From: Apostichopus parvimensis
Taxonomy: Eukaryota > Echinodermata > Holothuroidea > Aspidochirotida > Stichopodidae
Length of the DNA: 64,000 nt
Assembly: GCA_000934455.1 (NCBI GenBank)
Contig: KN885996.1
Span: 40,496 to 104,495 of the forward strand
Direction: 5' to 3'
The notes beneath the pieces were generated by a model, which saw nothing but the letters and a program-made list of their open reading frames with translations, made no database searches and was not told where the DNA came from. This document shows, piece after piece, positions 39,101 through 43,339 of the stretch (the first letter of the stretch is position 1; each line of letters begins with the position of its first letter). The position numbers were made by a program, and so were the translations under genes.

Positions 39101-41556
39101 CTGTAGAGTGTGTAAAGTTTGTCTTATTTTACATTTGAAAGGAGAATCTTTAACCGGATAGTTACTTACCGGTATTGTATCACAATGCCTAAGACAAGAC
39201 CACCAATATCGAGTCAGTCTTCGTTATCTCATTCTCGTGCCCAATGTATACCAAGCGACCTACTGCGTTACACGATGTAGTATCCTGAGAACATTTATGA
39301 CCAAAGTGACGCAGATATATTACACTGGAAATCTACAATTGAAGGCTATCAACAAGTTGTTGAACAGACCCGCAGACCTCCATGTCGAAGCTAGAAAAAG
39401 AACTTGGTAAAGCCGTCGAATTTTAGTTAAGACGTTTTGACACTTTTGAACCAAGACGGCTGCTAAGAAAAGGGAATACAAAGATCTTTCTCGTAAACTT
39501 ACTGCTATGGAACAAAGAGGATTCCACTACTAGTGACGTAAACAAACAGGAAAGAATGTCGAGGCGTTATGACTTTAGGATATTTAGAATTCCTTCAGCA
39601 GAGGCCAAAGAATATGAAGCTATTGTTAAGACAAAAGTATATTCTTTGTTCCCGGAGATCCCAAACATAGTAATTGGCGTTGCCATAGAGACGGTAAAAG
39701 TCACGGAGATAAATTCCCTCATATTCTAGTGCGGTGTATTTCGTACAAGGACAAAAATTGCGATCGTGATTGCCAGATGAACTGCTCTAGAAATCAACCA
39801 TTTTATAGTCGGTGATTTGACGAAAATTGATCTTACAGAGAAGAAGACATGGACCGAAAAGTCCTCGAAAAGTACAATGAGGGCATCAAATTAAGGTTTT
39901 GTGGGAAATGGACAGACGTTTCTGGGAAGGCACATCAGCATTAAGATTTTTAACACTCTTTTTCTAATCTGGTCGATCGTTGGATTGTTCTTGTTGTGTT
40001 TTGTGGATTACAAAACTGCAAGTACTTAGCTTTATTCACTTCATTTTATGCTAGAAATCTAAAAGTTAATTTTGATAAAAGTGAAACCCACCACTTTAAT
40101 CTCTCCTATATATGAAGAGGGTCACTCATGTGTCTTCTTTTATATGCGGTTTCAAGTGTAATTGGGTAAGCATCTCGAGGATAGTAATGCAAATTGGAAT
40201 CATGTTTTGACCTTCATCTTTCAAAGTATGGTAAACCATTGCCATTTTAGTGTATTTTTTTTTATAGTAAAGACATTCACATCAACAACAGCTTTATAAA
40301 TGATGTATGCAAGGCTTGAGCACTCTACGATTTTGAGGAGCCAAATTCGGGCTTTCGACACGAGACTGTTTGGAATCATTTTGATATAAAAATAATAACT
40401 TCTTAATACTTCTTTAAAACATATATTTTTGGATGCAAGTTATTGCTAAGACATCCATATAACTGTCTTCTTTTTAACATGAAGATTTACATTTTTACCA
40501 AGAAATTGAATTTAAAGATTCTGATGCTAAACAATTTCCTTTACAAATTTAAGTTTACCCTGAAAGTCGAAAACTTCATATCCCAGGGAAGTGGAAGAGC
40601 GTCCATTCCTTTCACTCAGTTCGAACCTACGTGTAAGTGAAAGATGCTCTTTGAGTAAACTGAGTTTTTTTTTGCTTGTCATGTTCAATTGGAATACACG
40701 TGGAACAAGAGAAAACAAATGAAAAACTTAATTATTGATAATACAGTTTATATGTCGACGTTGTTGTTTATTGGTCCTTAGTGAAAGCGCATTCCTTTGC
40801 TAACTGACATACGTTTTCATTGCAGGCTGAAATTGAATCTAAAGTGTACGAAGTAGCTGAGCCAGTGAGTACGCCCAAGGAGTAGACAACAACTATGGGG
40901 GAATATATTTCCCAAACCTAGGCAAACTGATAACTGCTAAATAGTGTAATAAACGGTTGAAGTTGGCAACTTTAGGCAACCTGATTACTTATCAATACGG
41001 TTGCATGAATTTTAAAGAAATCAAGAACAAAATGTTTAATTGGTATGTTGAGGACCTACAATGTGTGCGCGCGCCTTACATATAGTAAATATTAAAATGC
41101 TGAAAATATGGGGCTTTACACATGTTGTTACCATTACTGATATATACATTTACAAATATACATATATCAATATAATTTTTACATATGACTGTCGCGCGGT
41201 GCTTATTTTGTTCATGCTTTGAATGCAGGATTGTTAATATACATGTCCCACATGATAATGACTTACCTGTATCATTTAGATTTAAAAAACGAATAAGAAA
41301 TAAGCAAGGACCAATGCTCTAGGCAAAATTTTAATTCAAAGTTTACTTTGATTAAAGGATTTTAAAGTAAAGGACAGCTTTACACATTGTATGTTATATT
41401 TATAAGTGTCATCAATCATTTTAATTGTCAAATAACATAATTCAACATAGTGTGTTTAATTGGAAAACTGTACAATATTCAATTCATTTATTTTTGTCGA
41501 TACACGTTCTTTCCTTACAGGAGGAACTAAAGCGGAAGCACCTTAAAAAAACCTAA
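9065..41556 (+). CDS. Ig-domain transmembrane receptor with cassette-built cytoplasmic coiled coil (gene span)
   Basis: Overall gene model. The six 5' exons (9065-9119, 10109-10411, 11756-12079, 12218-12340, 12645-12684, 13498-13525) join in one frame to 873 nt. They encode a signal peptide, two Ig-like domains, a transmembrane helix and a basic cytoplasmic start. Twenty-five intact 63- or 42-nt phase-0 exons follow (15801-38653), then a 39-nt exon (40826) and an exon with an in-frame stop (41521). If every cassette were used the protein would be about 798 residues: 291, then 483 of coiled coil, then 24. The topology inferred is type I, with basic residues (RRNRKSK) after the membrane helix placing the coiled coil in the cytosol. 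I do not recognise a named family. The likely role is a cell-surface recognition receptor that self-associates through a rod of variable length; this is inference. The number of cassettes used together in one transcript is unknown. Confidence 0.75.
9120..10108 (+). other. Receptor intron 1
   Basis: A 989-bp GT-AG intron. At 9660-9790 it contains several repeats and near-inverted repeats of an ACACAGYRYTGTGT-like motif, for example ACACAGCATTGTGTTAAC facing ACAGTGTTGTGTAG. This could be a small decayed foldback repeat. There is no coding content. Confidence 0.5.
10109..10411 (+). CDS. Receptor exon 2: V-set-like Ig domain
   Basis: A phase 1-1 exon of 303 nt (101 codons), the classic one-exon Ig domain. 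Visible landmarks are the B-strand cysteine (GNIFCNV), the C-strand tryptophan (SYYWRKGD), an E-strand block (GTLFIRSVVL) and the F-strand signature (EDEGKYFCRV), ending in a G strand (EVMIYVQ). A second cysteine pair is possible because of ETDCSGE. N-glycosylation sequons are NST and NES. The donor is non-canonical: CAAG|GCAAGT, a strong-consensus GC donor. Without splicing the frame stops three codons later (GGC AAG TGA). Confidence 0.88.
10412..11755 (+). other. Receptor intron 2, GC-AG type
   Basis: The intron begins GCAAGT rather than GTAAGT and ends at a normal acceptor (TTTCTCATTCAG). GC-AG introns are a known minor class and often alternatively spliced. No repeats or genes are recognised inside. 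Confidence 0.75.
11756..12079 (+). CDS. Receptor exon 3: second Ig-like domain
   Basis: A 324-nt phase 1-1 exon encoding ASLPNFVIGIDRC through HVQLEMPG. The B-strand cysteine (TSLTCVAN), C-strand tryptophan (LKWYDGS), E-strand (REITSTLDVA) and F-strand cysteine (TGSLTCQAV) are present, but the usual DxGxYxC is replaced by NTGSLTC. Extra cysteines (DRC, NSC, TSC) suggest additional disulfides. Sequons are NNTS and NSS. It is best described as a C2- or I-set-like domain. It ends at AG|GTAACT. Confidence 0.85.
12080..12217 (+). other. Receptor intron 3
   Basis: A short 138-bp GT-AG intron with a pyrimidine-rich end (CCTTTGTCCTTTTTGACAG). Nothing else is seen. Confidence 0.8.
12218..12340 (+). 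CDS. Receptor exon 4: stalk and transmembrane helix
   Basis: A 123-nt phase 1-1 exon. The stalk is an exact tandem duplication of EVPVMP (18 nt twice), then DDNRLG. A hydrophobic helix follows (SVAVALITSGGWIILFVILL) and the exon ends LVK at AAAG|GTATGG. Length and hydrophobicity fit a single-pass type I membrane anchor. The next exon supplies the basic stop-transfer residues. Confidence 0.88.
12645..12684 (+). CDS. Receptor exon 5: basic juxtamembrane segment
   Basis: A 40-nt exon after a strong acceptor (TCATTTTCTTTCAG). It continues the frame with LFTRRNRKSKEN and ends in phase 2 at GT|GTAAGT. The RRNRKSK cluster fits the positive-inside rule and places what follows in the cytosol. Phase 2 exactly matches the next exon, which starts with a single completing base. 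Confidence 0.78.
13498..13525 (+). CDS. Receptor exon 6: adapter into the coiled-coil array
   Basis: A 28-nt exon (acceptor TTTTTGTCATTGCAG, donor ATG|GTAGGT). It completes a valine codon and encodes QGKELESLM, which already has the charged, leucine-spaced character of the cassettes. It converts phase 2 to phase 0, the phase shared by every array exon. The short length means automatic annotation will probably miss it. Confidence 0.72.
13526..15800 (+). other. Intron region with decayed array units
   Basis: From about 14270 the sequence is recognisably array-derived. It has two copies of the conserved ACAGACGA...CGTCT intronic element (near 14307 and 14937) and a truncated C-type exon at 15205, but no usable cassette. 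The part from 13526 to 14040 is unique sequence with a GGTGGGGGGTGGGGG run at about 13788. Confidence 0.55.
15205..15214 (+). pseudogene. Truncated C-type cassette
   Basis: A C-type upstream block and acceptor (TTTCTTCCTCAG) is followed by only about ten exon bases. It then runs directly into sequence that elsewhere lies well inside the downstream intron (ATCATTAAAATATTATACTG). The rest of the exon and its donor are deleted, so it cannot be used as a cassette. Confidence 0.65.
15801..15863 (+). CDS. Cassette A1 (63 nt, 21 aa)
   Basis: First intact cassette. Acceptor TTCCTTCCACAG, donor AAG|GTTAGA, phase 0-0. It encodes TTKEYKEEQ then ITKQDKEISRLK, with core positions I10, I17 and L20. Archetype of family A. 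Confidence 0.82.
16274..16290 (+). pseudogene. Exon-end fragment of a cassette
   Basis: Only the last 17 nt of a cassette (AAATATCCAGGTTAAGG) with its donor (GTAAAT) remain, fused behind a CCTCAG that mimics an acceptor. Seventeen nt would break the frame if spliced in, so I regard it as a relic. Confidence 0.55.
17255..17317 (+). CDS. Cassette C1 (63 nt, 21 aa)
   Basis: Acceptor TTCCTTCCTCAG, donor AGG|GTAAAT, phase 0-0. It encodes EKEDNNGKE then ITKLKEEISSLR. The d position of the middle heptad is leucine (L13), so it should pack better than the Gln-containing A cassettes. It opens the first C-A-A-D-B super-unit. Confidence 0.82.
17920..17982 (+). CDS. Cassette A2 (63 nt, 21 aa)
   Basis: Acceptor ATTTCTTCCACAG, donor ACG|GTTAGA. 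It encodes TTKENKEEQ then LMKEGKEISRLT. The glycine within the middle heptad (KEGKE) could soften the helix. It is nearly identical to A4, about 3.96 kb downstream. Confidence 0.82.
18627..18689 (+). CDS. Cassette A3 (63 nt, 21 aa)
   Basis: Acceptor TTCCTTCCACAG, donor AAG|GTTAGA. It encodes TIKEYKEEQ then ITKQDKELSSLK. It differs from A5 at the second residue (I for T) and is its counterpart in the duplicated unit. Confidence 0.82.
19604..19645 (+). CDS. Cassette D1 (42 nt, 14 aa)
   Basis: The short family: acceptor TTTACATTGACAG, donor AAA|GTAAGT (full consensus). It encodes GIVVNRDREIAEMK, exactly two heptads, with I10 and M13 in the core. The peptide is identical to D2. Confidence 0.82.
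20576..20638 (+). CDS. Cassette B1 (63 nt, 21 aa)
   Basis: Acceptor TTCATTCCACAG, weak donor AAG|GTTATT. It encodes AKTEKNERQ then IIKQEEQISSLK. Archetype of family B. The intron before it carries the conserved TATCGTTTGCATTGAAA block. Confidence 0.82.
21210..21272 (+). CDS. Cassette C2 (63 nt, 21 aa)
   Basis: Acceptor TTCCTTCTTCAG, donor AAG|GTAAGT. It encodes AKEKINAKL then ISEQKEEISSLK. It opens the second super-unit, 3955 bp after C1. Confidence 0.82.
21883..21945 (+). CDS. Cassette A4 (63 nt, 21 aa)
   Basis: Acceptor TTTCTTCCACAG, donor ACG|GTTAGA. It encodes TTKGKKEEQ then LMKEGIEISRLT. Copy of A2 with E4 to G and K15 to I changes. Confidence 0.82.
22591..22653 (+). CDS. Cassette A5 (63 nt, 21 aa)
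   Basis: Acceptor TTCCTTCCACAG, donor AAG|GTTAGA. It encodes TTKEYKEEQ then ITKQDKELSSLK. Copy of A3 in the second super-unit. Confidence 0.82.
23522..23563 (+). CDS. Cassette D2 (42 nt, 14 aa)
   Basis: Acceptor TTTACATTGACAG, donor AAA|GTAAAT. It encodes GIVVNRDREIAEMK, the same peptide as D1. Only the donor differs from the other D exons, which have GTAAGT. Confidence 0.82.
24511..24573 (+). CDS. Cassette B2 (63 nt, 21 aa)
   Basis: Acceptor TTCGTTCCACAG, donor AAG|GTTAGT. It encodes AKLEKNEKQ then IIRQEEQISSLK. Leucine at position 3 puts an aliphatic residue in the first-heptad a position, where most cassettes have a polar one. Confidence 0.82.
24956..25018 (+). CDS. Cassette C3 (63 nt, 21 aa)
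   Basis: Acceptor TTCCTTCTTCAG, donor AGG|GTAACT. It encodes AKEKINEKQ then ITEQKEEISSLR. It lies only 382 bp after B2, because the intron is shortened relative to the B1-C2 intron. Confidence 0.82.
25633..25695 (+). CDS. Cassette A6 (63 nt, 21 aa)
   Basis: Acceptor TTCCATCTACAG, donor AAG|GTTAGA. It encodes KTKENKEEQ then IMKKDKGISVLK. Glycine replaces the usual glutamate before the final I-x-x-L. Confidence 0.8.
26594..26635 (+). CDS. Cassette D3 (42 nt, 14 aa)
   Basis: Acceptor TTTACATTGACAG, donor AAA|GTAAGT. It encodes GKVENKDKEIAEMK. It is followed by another D rather than a B cassette, so a B-C portion has been lost here. Confidence 0.82.
27804..27845 (+). CDS. Cassette D4 (42 nt, 14 aa)
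   Basis: Acceptor TTTACATTGACAG, donor AAA|GTAAGT. It encodes GIVVNRDKEIAEMK, one residue away from D1 and D2. Confidence 0.82.
28669..28731 (+). CDS. Cassette B3 (63 nt, 21 aa)
   Basis: Acceptor TCCATTCCACAG, weak donor AAG|GTTATA. It encodes VKTENNERQ then LIRQEEQISSLK. Confidence 0.82.
29300..29362 (+). CDS. Cassette C4 (63 nt, 21 aa)
   Basis: Acceptor TTCCTTCCTCAG, donor ACG|GTAAGA. It encodes AKEENNEKE then LTEQKEEISSLT. Confidence 0.82.
29806..29847 (+). CDS. Cassette D5 (42 nt, 14 aa)
   Basis: Acceptor TTATATTGACAG, donor AAA|GTAAGT. It encodes GNVVKKDTEIAEMK. Confidence 0.82.
30783..30845 (+). CDS. Cassette B4 (63 nt, 21 aa)
   Basis: Acceptor TTCATTCCACAG, weak donor AAG|GTTATT. 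It encodes IKMENNEKQ then ITKREEEISILK. A 17-G run lies 87 bp upstream of the exon, in an intron where its relatives have ordinary sequence. Confidence 0.8.
31398..31460 (+). CDS. Cassette C5 (63 nt, 21 aa)
   Basis: Acceptor TTCCTTACTCAG, donor AGG|GTGAGT. It encodes TREEDNGKQ then ITKQKKELSSLR. A 14-C run lies 154 bp upstream. Confidence 0.8.
31630..31672 (+). pseudogene. Decayed D-type cassette
   Basis: The sequence aligns with the D family but the acceptor AG has become AT (TTGACATGG), the reading frame is altered, and the donor is diverged (GAAAGTAC). It sits only 170 bp after C5 because the intron has collapsed. It is not usable as a phase-0 cassette. Confidence 0.7.
32035..32695. other. 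Unique insert inside the array
   Basis: Array-type intron sequence breaks off near 32035 (TTCGATGG) and resumes near 32695 (TTCATGGAACGATAGCACATTTTAG). The roughly 660 bp between match no other part of the window. This may be an inserted element or a locally unique intron. No ORF, terminal repeat or recognisable family is seen. Confidence 0.45.
33364..33426 (+). CDS. Cassette C6 (63 nt, 21 aa)
   Basis: Acceptor TTCCTTCCTCAG, donor AGG|GTAAGT. It encodes GKEEKNEKQ then ITEQKEEIIKLR. Confidence 0.82.
34022..34084 (+). pseudogene. Cassette A7, acceptor lost
   Basis: The 63-nt exon body is open and A-like (TTKENQEDH then IMKQDKEITRVK) with donor GTTGAT, but the acceptor dinucleotide is AA instead of AG (TTCCACAA). 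The following intron is also collapsed, joining quickly to sequence typical of the D-B intron. It is probably silent unless another AG is used. Confidence 0.7.
34686..34957 (+). mobile_element. LINE 5' fragment, copy 1 (L1-like)
   Basis: This matches the first part of the element at 39066-39950, from CCTAACCATGGCAGGC through CCAAAGTGACGCAGATATA, including AGACCACCAAATATCGACTT. It stops where the other copy runs on into ORF1. It lies at the same relative place in the array intron as copy 2 (just after CTTGACGGTGTTTTGAAAA), so it was probably copied with the array rather than inserted separately. Confidence 0.65.
35054..35116 (+). CDS. Cassette A8 (63 nt, 21 aa)
   Basis: Acceptor TTCCTTCCACAG, donor AAG|GTTAGA. 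It encodes TTNENKEKH then IMKQDEEITRVK. Valine replaces leucine at the last d position, as in the neighbouring silent A7. Confidence 0.8.
35735..35797 (+). CDS. Cassette A9 (63 nt, 21 aa)
   Basis: Acceptor TTCTATCCACAG, donor AAG|GTTGGT. It encodes TTEANKEEK then IMKQDNEISRLK. Confidence 0.8.
36986..37020 (+). pseudogene. Truncated D-type cassette
   Basis: It has a good acceptor (CATTGACAG) and the first ~35 nt of a D8-like exon. It then jumps into A-cassette intron sequence (TTAATTTTGGTGTAC) at a duplication junction, so the exon end and donor are missing. The junction marks the 5' edge of the 37-38 kb copy. Confidence 0.7.
37376..37438 (+). CDS. Cassette A10 (63 nt, 21 aa)
   Basis: Acceptor TTCCATCCACAG, donor AAG|GTTGGT. 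It encodes TTEANKEEK then MMKRDKEISRLK. Close copy of A9, 1641 bp upstream. Confidence 0.8.
38612..38653 (+). CDS. Cassette D8 (42 nt, 14 aa), last of the array
   Basis: Acceptor TTTACATTGACAG, donor AAA|GTAAGT. It encodes EELHNRYREIAVMK, the most diverged D peptide and the only intact D with a tyrosine and histidine. It is the intact version of the truncated copy at 36986. Confidence 0.8.
39066..39950 (+). mobile_element. LINE ORF1-region remnant (L1-like), copy 2
   Basis: The sequence contains an ORF1-like region. Near its start is ATG CCT AAG ACA (MPKTRPPISSQ...). Further on are RHYDFRIFRIPSAEAKEYEA and, in a shifted frame, HGKSHGDKFPHILVRCISYK, close in style to the RNA-binding and C-terminal parts of L1-type ORF1p. 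It ends near LRFCGKWTDVSGK. Several stops and frame changes show it is dead. No reverse transcriptase ORF follows, so only the 5' part is present. It lies in the intron between D8 and the tail exons, in the same orientation as the host gene. Confidence 0.6.
40826..40864 (+). CDS. Tail exon T1 (39 nt)
   Basis: Acceptor TTTTCATTGCAG, donor CCA|GTGAGT, phase 0-0. It encodes AEIESKVYEVAEP. It begins like a cassette but is 13 residues long and ends in proline, so it probably terminates the coiled coil. YEVA offers a cytoplasmic tyrosine. Confidence 0.68.
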
Positions 41557-41563
41557 ATTGTCG
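41521..41563 (+). CDS. Tail exon T2 with in-frame stop after an A7 run
   Basis: Acceptor GTTCTTTCCTTACAG, donor TCG|GTAAGA. In phase 0 it reads EELKRKHLKKT and stops at TAA (41554-41556). The other two frames also hit stops. The exon is 43 nt and contains seven consecutive A bases. Every other exon of this region is a multiple of three, so a one-base length error or polymorphism in the A run is a serious possibility. As written, this is the C-terminus of the receptor. Confidence 0.6.
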
Positions 41564-42357
41564 GTAAGAACTAACTTTTCATTTCTGCTGACTGTTCTAT
41601 ATACCAGCTAAAGTTCCAAAGTAGGATAATCCAGATTAAAAGACATACACAATTCTTTAAAAATAAATCGTGCTGACAGTATCAGTTTAATTTAGTCACA
41701 GCTTTTAGTCTATATAGAGAGTTTGCTTATAACATTATTTATTATTCATACTTGAGTTCTTCCACTGGCGTCCAAACGCCGACAAAGGAAGAAAAGTTAG
41801 GATCATAACTCAACACTTTTAACTTATAAATTCTTCCAAGTAATTGTCTAAAACGACTCCTTCAGATTTATAACTTCATCGCCAGCTGAAGCCGTAGTCA
41901 GCGTGACAACGCATGAGTCACTCCGTTTATACCATTCTTGTGCCTGTCACACTTTACTGGTTCTGGCTGTTATAGAGACGATATAAACGAACAAGCAAAC
42001 CACTCCTTAAAAAAGTGCAATGAACCATTGCTTCCGTTATAGGCTACTGGAGATGAAGCTTGTCTGAAAACACTCAACTTTATCGTAACAAGTATAGAGG
42101 GTAGCAAATACTAGCACACAATTCAAAACAAACCCATTGAAATAAGCAAAGTCCTGAGTTCTAAGCAAAATATAAATTCAGTTGAGTTTGAATGTAAGCT
42201 TGAACGTCAAACACAACTTCACTCATTGTATCTTATATTTTAGTGACATCATTCATTTAAACGGTTTTCAAGTCACAGAATTCAACGTAGTGTACTCTCA
42301 AATCTATGCAGTATGAACTTCTTTATTTATTGTCGATGCACGTTCTTTCCCTGACAG

Positions 42358-42378
42358 ATAGAAGAACTACAAGAGAAG
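42358..42378 (+). CDS. Tail exon T3 (21 nt), possible alternative
   Basis: Acceptor GTTCTTTCCCTGACAG, donor AAG|GTAATA, phase 0-0. It encodes IEELQEK, exactly one heptad. Its upstream intron (from about 42130) resembles that of T2 (from about 41280), including GTCGATRCACGTTCTTTCC before the acceptor. T2 and T3 are therefore duplicates of each other. It could be used by skipping T2. Confidence 0.5.
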
Positions 42379-42638
42379 GTAATAGATGACTGTTTCCATT
42401 AATACTGAGCATAATATTGACCTAGATTGATGATTATAATAATCGTGATTAAAGCACACAACACAATAATTGTTAACTTGGATCCGTGCTGAATTTATCA
42501 TTTATCTGCTTATTACATTATTACAAAACGCTTCATGTTACCTTTATTGTGCCTTTGTGTCCAACTGACCAAGACACGTAATATTGTCGGGGTTTCTACT
42601 CGCTTCAAACAGGAGCAAAATGTTTAAACGTGACTCAC

Positions 42639-42793
42639 CAATTATCAGTCTCTGCATTTTGCCTGAATGATCAATCGGCCTATTCACCAAGCCTGCTATC
42701 ATCTCTCTCTCAAGCCTTAGTTTGTGTGACTGTGGCGCTACCATTCCTGACATACCCGTCTGTTTATAAATATCCCTATATGCTCTTTGTGCT
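42639..42793 (-). CDS. Candidate minus-strand exon, unknown protein
   Basis: On the minus strand this 155-nt segment lies between an acceptor (GGATATTTTCACAG) and a consensus donor (ATTG|GTGAGT). Its open frame reads AQRAYRDIYKQTG, then GMVAPQSHKLRLEREM and IAGLVNRPIDHSGKMQRLII. It looks like soluble, charged coding sequence. No family is recognised. It may belong to a minus-strand gene that also used the Ig exon at 47 kb, or be a pseudogene piece. It lies in the opposite direction within the receptor's tail region. Confidence 0.33.
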
Positions 42794-42933
42794 CTGTGAA
42801 AATATCCATTACAATGTATTATGACTATGAGCATCATCAATTATTGACTAGATCTTCACTTCATTTACAAGTTCAATAACAATAAATTTAGTCACATGTT
42901 CATTTCAAACAAGGGCTGTATTGTACATTTTAG

Positions 42934-43006
42934 AGGAAGAACAAGGATTTTGGAAAGATATCAATCAAGGCTACATTAATTTGTATGATGATATTCATAC
43001 TGGCAA
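42934..43006 (+). CDS. Candidate alternative tail exon
   Basis: It follows a weak acceptor (TTGTACATTTTAG) and ends at CAA|GTAATT. From T3 the in-phase reading is RKNKDFGKISIKATLICMM then IFILA, giving a short hydrophobic stretch. Another frame reads KDINQGYINLYDDIHTGK and stops, with YINL and YDDI tyrosine motifs, but that frame does not match the phase of T3. Which frame is used, if any, cannot be settled here. Confidence 0.3.
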
Positions 43007-43096
43007 GTAATTTAAACGCATTTCAATCATCGTTTTTTGTATATCATGAAACTAGCGATGCTGACACATATCAATAATTTGATAACCTTCAATTAG

Positions 43097-43232
43097 GGTA
43101 AGAAATGTTTTGATTACAACACTTTGGCTACCCCCGATGAACAAGGAATGTGTGACGTACCGTTTGGTCCAGTAAAGGATGGTTTTATTTTGGATGCATT
43201 TTCATTGTTCGTGTTGAGGGAAGGACTTTATT
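43097..43232 (+). CDS. Candidate exon with extracellular-type sequence, unknown
   Basis: Acceptor AACCTTCAATTAG, donor ATT|GTGAGT. Only one frame is open over the 136 nt: GKKCFDYNTLATPDEQG, then MCDVPFGPVKDGFILDA and FSLFVLREGLY. It starts in phase 0 and ends in phase 1. The two cysteines and the strand-like FVLREGLY end could belong to a beta-rich ectodomain; a TNF-like fold is one guess, not shown. It does not join the previous candidate exon in frame. Confidence 0.35.
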
Positions 43233-43321
43233 GTGAGTACATATAAATCATATTCCGATGACAGAAAAGAATGAATGTGCTCATTTTAATGAAATAAATT
43301 TACTCTCTAATTTAATCACAG

Positions 43322-43339
43322 GTTGAGCCAATGGATGGC
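43322..43339 (+). CDS. Candidate micro-exon or terminal exon (18 nt)
   Basis: Acceptor TTTAATCACAG, donor GGC|GTAAGT. In phase 0 it encodes VEPMDG; if the donor is not used the frame continues VSDSQ and stops. A proline and acidic tail would suit a C-terminus of the receptor joined from T1 or T3. Support is only the splice sites and phase. Confidence 0.25.

Noticed and set aside
43097-43232. TNF-like domain
   Set aside because: FVLREGLY resembles a strand of TNF-family folds, but one 45-residue exon without the rest of the fold is not enough; listed only as unknown.
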